A stretch of DNA of 6,487 nucleotides from DASUTW01 sp035513995 (GTDB lineage: Bacteria > Actinomycetota > UBA4738 > CALAEC01), in the NCBI GenBank assembly GCA_035513995.1, contig DATKBL010000106.1, positions 1 to 6,487 on the forward strand, given 5' to 3'. Shown here piece by piece: positions 1 to 5,182 of the stretch (position 1 is the first letter of the stretch; each line of letters starts with the position of its first letter). Under the pieces are notes generated by a model. It was not told where the DNA came from, made no database searches, and was given only the letters and a program-made list of their open reading frames with translations. The translations under genes and the position numbers were made by a program.

Positions 1-176
1 CCGGCCGACCACCCGTCGAGGACCCCCAGCGCCAGCGCGGCGGACGCCGCCGCGTACATCAGCATGGCCAGCGACCACAGCCCCTCGTGGGGCGCGCGCC
101 GCCGCGCGAACCGCACAGCGAGGTGGACGCCGAACAGGAGAGCCACCGCGGTCGCCAACAGAGGAAGGACGATCAC
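1..176 (-). CDS. Integral membrane protein of unknown function, N-terminal part (runs off left edge)
   Basis: Reading the reverse strand from a GTG at 176 gives an open frame of 58 codons to the window edge, beginning MIVLPLLATAVALLFG. Residues 2-22 form a hydrophobic helix. A basic loop follows (RFARRR, about 22-27), then a second hydrophobic stretch at about 34-53 ending in LDGW. This is a two-helix start of a multi-pass inner-membrane protein. The GTG overlaps the ligase stop as GTGA, and a GGAG lies 9 nt upstream inside the ligase, so the two genes are probably translationally coupled and in one operon. The basic loop between helices suggests an N-out orientation under the positive-inside rule. 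I do not recognise a characterised family; small multi-pass proteins of this style occur as unnamed proteins in actinobacteria. The 3' end lies outside the window, so length and function are open. Confidence 0.7.
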   Translation of the reverse strand, partial: MIVLPLLATAVALLFGVHLAVRFARRRAPHEGLWSLAMLMYAAASAALALGVLDGWSA

Positions 177-1678
177 TCGCGGAAGCTCCGCCGGACGACC
201 TTCCCGGTGGAGTGCCTGGGAAGCGACTCGACGAGCTCGACGTCCCGCGGGAGCTTGAAGCGGGCCAGCCGACCCCGGCAGTGCTCGAGGAGCTCCTCGA
301 CCGACACCTCGCCGCTCGCAACCACGAACGCGCGGATCGCCTCGCCCGTCCGCTCGTCGGGCACCCCGATCACCGCGGCCTCGACCACGCTCGGATGAGC
401 GGCGAGCGCCTCCTCCACCTCTCGTGGGTACACGTTGAACCCCGAGACGATGATCAGGTCCTTCGACCGATCGACCAGGAACAGGTAGCCGTCCTCGTCG
501 CGGTAGGCGATGTCCCCGGTGCGGAGCCACCCCTCGGTGAAGGCCTCGTCGGTCTCCTCGGGCCTGCGCCAGTAGCCCTTGAAGACGTTGGAGCCTCGGA
601 CGAGGATCTCGCCCGGATCCCCCTCCACGACGTCGGTCCCGTCCTCGTCCAGGATGCGGACCTCCACGCCCGGAAGCGGGAGCCCGATCGAGTCGGCCCT
701 GGCGGCCTCACCGAGCGCGTTCGTGGTGACGACCGGCGCCGTCTCGGTGAGCCCGTAGCCCTCCCAGATCGTGCAGTCGAAGCGCTCCTCGAACTCCGCG
801 AGGACCGAGCCCGGGAGCGGCGCGGCGCCCGACACGGCCAGCCGGACCGTCGAGAGGTCGGACTCGCCCCTGCGCGCGGCGGCCAGCCAAGCCTGGAACA
901 TCTGAGGGACGCCGAACAGGATCGTCACGCCGTGGCGCGGCACGAGCTCGAGGGTGGCGACCGGGTCGAAGCGGTCCACGATGATCGCCGCGGCCCCCTC
1001 CATCAGCACGAGGTTCAGCGCCGCGTTGAGCGCGTAGATGTGGAACAGGGGAAGGGCGATCAGGGCCACGTCCGACCCGGCCTCCTTCAGGGCCGGGACG
1101 GCGGAGACCTGCTCCAGGTTGGCCAGGAGGTTCCCGTGGCTCAGCATCGCGCCCTTCGGCTGGTCGGTGGTCCCGGCCGTGTAAGCCAGCACCGCGAGGT
1201 CGTCGCGGCGCACGTCCACGGCGGGGATCTTCCTCGCCCGATCGAGCGCGTCGTCGAACGAGCGGGTTCCCGGAGGCGTCGGCGGCGGGCCCACGACGAG
1301 GATGTGGTCGAGCGAGCCCAGCCGGTCCCGGACGGCCAACACCGCGGGGACGAGGTCGATGGCGACGATGATGGCCTGGGCCTCGGCGTCGGCCAGCACG
1401 TAGCCGAGCTCCTCCGGCGTCAGCATCGCGTTGATCGGGGTCGCCACCGCCCCGAGCCGAAGTGTCCCGTGGAAGGCGTAGACGAACTCAGGGATGTTCC
1501 CGAGGAGGATCGCCACGCGGTCGCCCTTCCCGATCCCCAGATCGTTGAGGGCGGCCGCCGTCCGGTCCACCAGGCGATCGAGGTCCGCGTAGGTCGTGAC
1601 CCGACCGTGGAAGATCACGGCCGGGTGGTCGGGGTGCGCCTCCGCCGCGCGGCGCACGATGTCGGGCAGCGCGTCCAC
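173..1678 (-). CDS. Long-chain fatty acid/acyl-CoA ligase (AMP-forming, ANL superfamily)
   Basis: A 501-residue adenylate-forming enzyme, expected to activate a carboxylic acid with ATP to an acyl-adenylate and then to a CoA thioester in the cytoplasm. The length fits the short FadD-like class. Motifs in order: the P-loop region YTAGTTDQPKG (166-176), PLFHIYALN (210-218), the adenine-binding YGLTET (308-313), GWLRTGD with the ribose-binding Asp (383-389), the hinge DRSKDLI (403-409), GFNVYP (413-418), and the C-terminal catalytic lysine K493 in STGK. All domains are complete. One oddity is D172, where the P-loop normally has glycine (TSGTTGxPKG). The GTG start at 1678 has no Shine-Dalgarno sequence; a TAGACT box 7 nt upstream suggests a leaderless transcript. 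The downstream membrane gene overlaps its stop. The substrate (fatty, aromatic or other acid) cannot be read from the sequence; fatty acid is the best guess. Confidence 0.93.
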   Translation of the reverse strand: MDALPDIVRRAAEAHPDHPAVIFHGRVTTYADLDRLVDRTAAALNDLGIGKGDRVAILLGNIPEFVYAFHGTLRLGAVATPINAMLTPEELGYVLADAEAQAIIVAIDLVPAVLAVRDRLGSLDHILVVGPPPTPPGTRSFDDALDRARKIPAVDVRRDDLAVLAYTAGTTDQPKGAMLSHGNLLANLEQVSAVPALKEAGSDVALIALPLFHIYALNAALNLVLMEGAAAIIVDRFDPVATLELVPRHGVTILFGVPQMFQAWLAAARRGESDLSTVRLAVSGAAPLPGSVLAEFEERFDCTIWEGYGLTETAPVVTTNALGEAARADSIGLPLPGVEVRILDEDGTDVVEGDPGEILVRGSNVFKGYWRRPEETDEAFTEGWLRTGDIAYRDEDGYLFLVDRSKDLIIVSGFNVYPREVEEALAAHPSVVEAAVIGVPDERTGEAIRAFVVASGEVSVEELLEHCRGRLARFKLPRDVELVESLPRHSTGKVVRRSFRE

Positions 1679-1705
1679 GGGGGAGAGTCTAGGCTAGGGT
1701 TCGCC
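1679..1705. promoter_or_regulatory. Divergent promoter region with overlapping -10-like boxes, probably leaderless both ways
   Basis: Only 27 bp separate the GTG of the ligase (minus) from the likely GTG of the transporter (plus). On the minus strand TAGACT (1691-1686) ends 7 nt before the ligase GTG. On the plus strand TAGGGT (1695-1700) ends 5 nt before the transporter GTG. Both fit a TANNNT -10 element with transcription starting at or next to the start codon. The core CTAGGCTAG (1689-1697) is nearly symmetrical. I see no convincing -35 hexamer for either direction; these would fall inside the opposing coding sequence. This assignment is inferred from position only. Confidence 0.5.
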
Positions 1706-2656
1706 GTGTCGGTTGGACCGGAGGTACGAGATGCGGAGGGAACCGTAGCGCTCGCAAGCAGTTCCCGTCTGACCGGCATCCTCCTCGTGGCCCTCTCGGC
1801 CACAAGCTTCGCGTCGGGCACCGTGATGGTGAAGCTGGCCTTCGGCGAGGGGGCGGGGCTGGGGGTCCTGGTCGTCTCCCGGCTGGGGCTGGGGGCGTTG
1901 CTCCTCTGGGGGCTGGCGCTCGTGGGACGGGTAACGATCAAGGTGCCGCCCCGCCGCTGGCCGGCCGTCTGGTGGATGGGCGCGCTCTCGGCGGGCGTGG
2001 GCGTCCTCCTGTTCGGGGCCACCGAGCGGATCCCCGCCTCCACGACGACGCTCTTGCTGTACGTGTACCCGGCGTTGGTGGCGGCGATCTCCGTCGCGCT
2101 CGGGCGCGAGCGCCCGAGCGCGACGAAGATCGCCGCCCTCGCCATCGGACTCCTGGGGGTCCTCCTCGTGCTGGGCACCCCGACCAGCCGCCTCGACCCC
2201 ATCGGGATCGCCCTCGCCCTGAGCGCCGCCCTCGCCCTCGCCCTCTACGTGATCGCCGCGCAGCGCGGCGCCGCGGGGATGTCGCCGCTCGTGGCGGGAG
2301 CGCTGATCCTCTCGGCCGCCACCGTCGTGTACCTCCCGTTCGGACTCCTCACCGGCGAGCTCACCTCGGGGGGGATCGGCGATGCCTGGTGGCTCGTCGT
2401 CGGCGTGGGCCTCGCCACCGGCGCGGCCATCGCCCTCTTCCTGGCGGGGCTGGCCCGTCTCGAGCCGATCCGGGCCTCGATCGGGTCCACCTGGGAGCCG
2501 GTCGCCGCCGTGGTGCTCTCCTCGATCTTCCTCGCCGAGCGGCTCTCGGGCCTCCAGCTCGTCGGCGGGCTCCTGGTCGTGGCGGCCGTGGCCACCCTCC
2601 CCCTGATCCGGGACTCCGGCGACGCAACCACCTCGCCCGGGCCGCCCATCGCGTGA
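1706..2656 (+). CDS. EamA/DMT-superfamily transporter (10-TM metabolite exporter type)
   Basis: A 316-residue inner-membrane protein with the two-fold EamA repeat: the first half spans about residues 22-157 and the second about 165-300, each with about five hydrophobic helices. Visible features include VMVKLAF after helix 1, the typical STTTLLLYVYPALVA segment (112-126) that ends the first repeat with GRERP, and the matching RASIGSTWEPVAAVV (256-270) with LAERL in the second. Family members export amino acids, nucleosides or other small metabolites; the substrate here is unknown. The frame stays open far upstream, opposite the ligase, but this is a shadow. I place the start at GTG 1706, the first candidate outside the ligase, leaving about 22 polar residues before helix 1. 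It lacks a Shine-Dalgarno sequence but has a -10-like box just upstream. A strong SD plus ATG at 1720-1733 is one base out of frame, so the start is uncertain. The gene is divergent from the ligase. Confidence 0.88.
   Translation: MSVGPEVRDAEGTVALASSSRLTGILLVALSATSFASGTVMVKLAFGEGAGLGVLVVSRLGLGALLLWGLALVGRVTIKVPPRRWPAVWWMGALSAGVGVLLFGATERIPASTTTLLLYVYPALVAAISVALGRERPSATKIAALAIGLLGVLLVLGTPTSRLDPIGIALALSAALALALYVIAAQRGAAGMSPLVAGALILSAATVVYLPFGLLTGELTSGGIGDAWWLVVGVGLATGAAIALFLAGLARLEPIRASIGSTWEPVAAVVLSSIFLAERLSGLQLVGGLLVVAAVATLPLIRDSGDATTSPGPPIA
1731..1748 (+). other. Five-codon reading frame with strong Shine-Dalgarno (possible leader peptide or frameshifted true start)
   Basis: GGAGGT at 1720-1725 stands 5 nt before ATG 1731, the best initiation signal near the transporter. 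The frame it opens reads only MRREP before TAG (1746-1748). It overlaps the predicted N-terminus of the transporter in another frame. If one base were missing from this assembly between 1734 and 1745, the ATG would join the transporter frame, giving a start about 14 codons before helix 1. Otherwise it may be a short upstream frame or chance. Confidence 0.3.
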
Positions 2657-2690
2657 GCGAACGATACCCTGGCGCGGGCGACCGCCACGG

Positions 2691-2696
2691 TAGAAT
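2691..2696 (+). promoter_or_regulatory. -10-like element TAGAAT upstream of the TIM-barrel gene
   Basis: TAGAAT is close to the consensus TATAAT and is one of few AT-rich hexamers in the window. It lies in the 55-bp gap after the transporter stop (2657-2711), and transcription would begin near 2703, leaving a leader of roughly 10-20 nt before the ATG at 2712 or GTG at 2724. No good -35 hexamer is visible at the expected spacing (around 2667-2673, CCCTGGC). It would drive the TIM-barrel and receiver genes independently of the transporter. Confidence 0.45.
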
Positions 2697-2711
2697 GACG
2701 GCCCGGAGAGG

Positions 2712-3524
2712 ATGAGAGGGAACGTGGACGACCAAGCACCCAAGCTGGTCCTCTCGACCGCCCCGTTCTACCGACAGCCCTTGGAGCAAGGCTTCCGCCA
2801 GGCGCGCGCGGCCGGGTTCGAGGCGGTCGAGGTCATGGTGACCCAGGACCCCGCCACTCAGGACGGACAGGCCCTCCGGGACCTCGCCAAGGAGTTCGAG
2901 CTCTCGATCGAGGCCATCCACGCGCCCTTCCTCCTGGTGACGAGGCGCGTCTGGACCACCGATCCCGTGGAGAAGATCGCGCGCGCCGTCCGCGTCGCCG
3001 AGGACGCCGAGATCCCCCTCGTCGTCGTCCATCCGCCCTACCGCTGGCAGACGCGCTACCGCCGCTGGATCGAGCGCAGCCTCCCCGAGTACGCCGCCCG
3101 GTCGGGCGTGATCATCGGCGTCGAGAACATGTTCCCCCTGAAGGTGCGGGGCGCCGGCGGGGTGCGCTTCCACGCCTCTCAGGAGTTCGAGAGCCTCGAC
3201 CGCTACCCCACGCTCGTGCTCGACACCAGCCACCTGGCCGTGGCGCGGTTCGACCTCATCGAGACCTACCGCCGGTACCGCGACAAGATCGTGCACTTCC
3301 ACATCTCGAACAACGCGGGGAAGGGCTGGGACTCGCACCTCTCCGTGGACGAGGGGGTCCTCGCCCTCGACGACCTGCTCCGCGAGATCGCCCGGGACGG
3401 CTTCGCCGGCACGGTCTCGCTCGAGCTCGACCTCCGCAAGCAGATCGCCGACGAGGACGCCACGCGCGAGGTCCTCGTGCGGAACCGCGAGTTCTGCGAG
3501 CAGCACCTGGGGGTCCGCGCGTGA
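2712..3524 (+). CDS. Sugar phosphate isomerase/epimerase-like TIM-barrel protein (AP_endonuc_2 / xylose isomerase-like fold)
   Basis: A 270-residue cytoplasmic TIM-barrel protein. Family members use a divalent metal to isomerise or epimerise sugars or related polyols. Candidate metal or catalytic residues sit at barrel strand ends: H70 (EAIHAPF), H107 (VVVHPPYRWQ), E138 (GVENMFP), D171 and H174 (VLDTSH), H197 (VHFHISN), H209 and E238 (SLELD). The combination HAP, RVW, VVHPPxRWQ and VENMFP matches, from memory, the actinobacterial family of M. tuberculosis Rv0498, whose substrate is undefined. ATG 2712 is taken as start, with GGAG only 3 nt upstream. GTG 2724, preceded by GAGAGG, is an equally plausible start four codons later. 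The stop overlaps the next gene's GTG (GTGA), implying translational coupling with the receiver protein. The family fold is secure; the exact reaction is not. Confidence 0.9.
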   Translation: MRGNVDDQAPKLVLSTAPFYRQPLEQGFRQARAAGFEAVEVMVTQDPATQDGQALRDLAKEFELSIEAIHAPFLLVTRRVWTTDPVEKIARAVRVAEDAEIPLVVVHPPYRWQTRYRRWIERSLPEYAARSGVIIGVENMFPLKVRGAGGVRFHASQEFESLDRYPTLVLDTSHLAVARFDLIETYRRYRDKIVHFHISNNAGKGWDSHLSVDEGVLALDDLLREIARDGFAGTVSLELDLRKQIADEDATREVLVRNREFCEQHLGVRA

Positions 3525-3910
3525 GCGTGCGCGTCCTCATCGTCGACGACACCGAGCACGTCAGGAAGATGATGGGGGCGATGCTCCAGATCCAGGGCTT
3601 CGAGGTCGTGGGCGAGGCCGCCAACGCGAAGGAGGCCCTCGAGCTCGCGGCCGCGGGCAGCCCGGACGTTGTGGTGCTCGACTTCCGGATGCCCGACGTC
3701 GACGGCATCACCACCACAGGCTGGCTGCTCGAGCAGGACGCGGACCGGGCCATCGTCATGTACTCCGCGTACCTCACCAAGGACGACGAGCAGCGCGCCT
3801 ACGAGGCCGGGGTGCGCGCCTGCGTCTCGAAGGTCGCCGGTGTCGAGGCGCTGGCCCGCGAGGTGGCCGCCGCCGCGCTCGCCGTCCGCGCGGAGGACCA
3901 GGAGGCTTGA
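3521..3910 (+). CDS. Stand-alone response regulator receiver domain protein (CheY-like)
   Basis: At 129 residues this is a single receiver domain with no output domain. It has the acidic pair D9/D10 (LIVDD), the phospho-acceptor D54 in VVLDFRMPDVDG, the switch serine S82 (VMYSAY) and the conserved lysine K104 (ACVSK). All catalytic positions of a phosphorylatable CheY-type domain are present, so it should accept phosphate from a histidine kinase and act by protein-protein contact. The last about 15 residues are an Ala-rich helix with an acidic tail. No kinase is encoded in the window. GTG 3521 overlaps the stop of the TIM-barrel gene, with a weak G-run (3509-3513) 7 nt upstream as ribosome-binding site. 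The co-translation with a sugar isomerase-like enzyme is unexplained. It could alternatively be an orphan partner of a kinase elsewhere. Confidence 0.93.
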   Translation: MSVRVLIVDDTEHVRKMMGAMLQIQGFEVVGEAANAKEALELAAAGSPDVVVLDFRMPDVDGITTTGWLLEQDADRAIVMYSAYLTKDDEQRAYEAGVRACVSKVAGVEALAREVAAAALAVRAEDQEA

Positions 3911-3925
3911 GCCGGACCCGCTTGC

Positions 3926-3931
3926 TACCAT
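3926..3931 (+). promoter_or_regulatory. -10-like element TACCAT before the 43-residue membrane protein gene
   Basis: TACCAT fits TANNNT and ends exactly 7 nt before the GTG at 3939, the same geometry as the box before the ligase GTG. The 28-bp gap after the receiver gene holds no Shine-Dalgarno sequence, so a leaderless transcript covering the small protein and aminotransferase is plausible. A TTGAGC at 3907-3912 is only 13 nt upstream, too close for a standard -35. The assignment rests on position only. Confidence 0.4.
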
Positions 3932-3938
3932 CGGCCCG

Positions 3939-4070
3939 GTGCGCCGGTTCACGCTCGTGACGCTGATCGTGCTGATGGCGATGGTGGTCGTCCTCGCAGT
4001 GGTCATCGCCGTCGACGTGTCGCGGGGGCCGGCCCCCGCCCCGACGCCGACCGAGGAGGAAGAGCGATGA
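3939..4070 (+). CDS. Small single-pass membrane protein, 43 residues, unknown function
   Basis: From GTG 3939 the frame encodes 43 residues beginning MRRFTLVTLIVLMAMVVV. Residues 4-26 form one strongly hydrophobic helix. It is followed by a Pro/Ala/Thr-rich linker (PAPAPTPT, 31-38) and an acidic end EEEER. The N-terminal arginines suggest the N-terminus is cytoplasmic and the acidic tail is outside. The stop overlaps the aminotransferase ATG as ATGA, and the codons for the acidic tail double as that gene's Shine-Dalgarno (GGAGGA 4055-4060). Its own start lacks a Shine-Dalgarno but has a -10-like box 7 nt upstream. Support comes from the clean helix, the exact coupling and the fit between the two flanking genes. 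It may be a genuine small protein or a leader cistron whose translation feeds the aminotransferase. No family is recognised. Confidence 0.6.
   Translation: MRRFTLVTLIVLMAMVVVLAVVIAVDVSRGPAPAPTPTEEEER
4022..4039 (+). repeat. 18-bp perfect palindrome GCGGGGGCCGGCCCCCGC
   Basis: The sequence equals its own reverse complement over 18 bp, all G/C. In RNA it could fold as a 7-bp stem with a CCGG loop. It lies inside the small membrane protein gene (encoding its RGPAPA linker) and ends 15 nt before the aminotransferase Shine-Dalgarno. No U-run follows, so it is not an intrinsic terminator. Ribosomes translating the small protein would melt it. Confidence 0.6.
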
Positions 4071-5161
4071 CCGCCGAGCCTCGACTGCCGCTCGGGCCCG
4101 GCCCGTCCCCCGTGCACCCCCGCGTCCTCCAGGCGCTGGCCCGCCCCACCCTCGGCCACCTCGACCCCGACTTCCTCGAGATCCTCGACGAGGTGGGCGA
4201 CCTCCTGCGGGAGGTGTTCCGCACCGAGAACCTGGCCTTCGCGGTCTCGGGGAGCGGGAGCGCGGGCATGGAGGCCGCCGTCGTGAACCTGCTCGAGCCC
4301 GGCGACACCGCGGTCGTGGGCGTGGCCGGGTTCTTCGCCGAGCGCATGGCCGAGATGACCCGGAGGACCGGCGCCGAGCTGGTCCGCGTCGAGGCACCCT
4401 GGGGCCGTCCCGTGGCGTTCGAGGACCTCGAGACGGCGCTCAAGCAGCACCCCCAGACGAAGGTGCTCGCCATCGTCCACGCGGAGACCTCCACCGGCGT
4501 CCGCCAGCCTCTCGAGGAGGTCGCCGCGATGTGCCGGGAGCGCGACGTGCTCTTCGTCGTGGACACGGTGGCCTCGCTGGGAGGGCTGCCGGTCGAGGTG
4601 GACCGCCTGGGGATCGACATCTGCTTCGCCGGCAGCCAGAAGTGCTTGTCGGTGCCCCCCGGCCTGGCCCCGATCTCGTACTCGGCCAAGGCGCTGGCCG
4701 CGGTGGAGTCGAGGACGACCCCCGTGCAGTCGTGGTACCTCGACGTGATGGGGGTGCGCCAGTACGTGGGGTCGGCCGATCGCCGCTACCACCACACGGC
4801 GCCGGTCAACATGATCTACGGGCTGCTCGAGGGGCTGAAGATGGTCCTCGAGGAGGGGCTGGAGGCGCGGTGGCAGCGCCACGAGGAGGTCGGGCGGGCG
4901 TTCCAGGAGCGGGTGCAGGAGCTCGGCTTCGAGCTGTTTGCGCCCGCCGAGTACCGGCTGCCCCAGGTCACGTCGATGCTGATCCCCGAGGGCGTGGACG
5001 ACGCCGGCGCGCGGAAGCGGCTGATCGAGGAGCACGGCATCGAGATCGCCGGCGGCCTCGGCGAGTATCGGGGCCGGATGTGGCGCGTCGGCCTGATGGG
5101 CGAGGGAGCGAAGATGAAGAACGTCGACCGCCTCCTCGACGCCATCGCCGCCGTGATCTAG
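4067..5161 (+). CDS. Class V aminotransferase, alanine-glyoxylate / serine-pyruvate transaminase type
   Basis: A 364-residue cytoplasmic PLP enzyme of fold type I, a usual length for bacterial alanine-glyoxylate or serine-glyoxylate aminotransferases. Features in order: GPGPSPV near the N-terminus (10-16), the PLP-phosphate loop SGSGSAGMEA (61-70), VHAETSTG (138-145), the cofactor-ring aspartate D166 in VVDTVAS, the Schiff-base lysine K192 in GSQKCL, YHHTAPV (241-247), and R340 in WRVGLMG, expected to bind the substrate carboxylate. It likely transfers an amino group between alanine or serine and glyoxylate or pyruvate, linking glycine, serine and glyoxylate metabolism. ATG 4067 has an excellent GGAGGA 6 nt upstream and overlaps the small membrane gene's stop, implying coupling. 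It ends 21 bp from the convergent acyltransferase gene. Related class V enzymes (phosphoserine aminotransferase, aspartate aminotransferase-like) are possible, but the active-site context favours the AGXT group. Confidence 0.93.
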   Translation: MTAEPRLPLGPGPSPVHPRVLQALARPTLGHLDPDFLEILDEVGDLLREVFRTENLAFAVSGSGSAGMEAAVVNLLEPGDTAVVGVAGFFAERMAEMTRRTGAELVRVEAPWGRPVAFEDLETALKQHPQTKVLAIVHAETSTGVRQPLEEVAAMCRERDVLFVVDTVASLGGLPVEVDRLGIDICFAGSQKCLSVPPGLAPISYSAKALAAVESRTTPVQSWYLDVMGVRQYVGSADRRYHHTAPVNMIYGLLEGLKMVLEEGLEARWQRHEEVGRAFQERVQELGFELFAPAEYRLPQVTSMLIPEGVDDAGARKRLIEEHGIEIAGGLGEYRGRMWRVGLMGEGAKMKNVDRLLDAIAAVI

Positions 5162-5182
5162 CAGCGCCGTTTCTCCGGAGCC

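Noticed and set aside
212..1705. A plus-strand frame open for about 500 codons opposite the acyl-CoA ligase, continuous with the transporter frame
   Set aside because: The translation is rich in Arg, Asp, Glu, Val and His with no domain pattern, a typical mirror of a GC-rich gene. The ligase on the other strand has every family motif. Only the part after 1706 is real.
2206..2250. Hexamer repetition of CTCGCC in the transporter
   Set aside because: It encodes Ala-Leu repeats of a membrane helix using the preferred codons; no evidence of a functional tandem repeat.
2361..3506. A 381-codon minus-strand frame opposite the transporter end and TIM-barrel gene
   Set aside because: Ends in Arg/Pro-rich noise and shows no domain; it is antisense to a well-supported gene.
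3907..3912. TTGAGC as a -35 box for the small membrane protein gene
   Set aside because: Only 13 nt from the TACCAT box, shorter than the usual 16-18, and it overlaps the receiver gene's stop.
3266..5035. A 589-codon minus-strand frame opposite the TIM-barrel, receiver and aminotransferase genes
   Set aside because: It crosses three recognisable plus-strand genes, has low-complexity His/Arg/Leu/Gly composition and no motifs; open only because of codon bias.
5173..5180. CTCCGGAG as a bidirectional terminator
   Set aside because: Four-base arms with no loop and no T-run on either strand; too weak to call.
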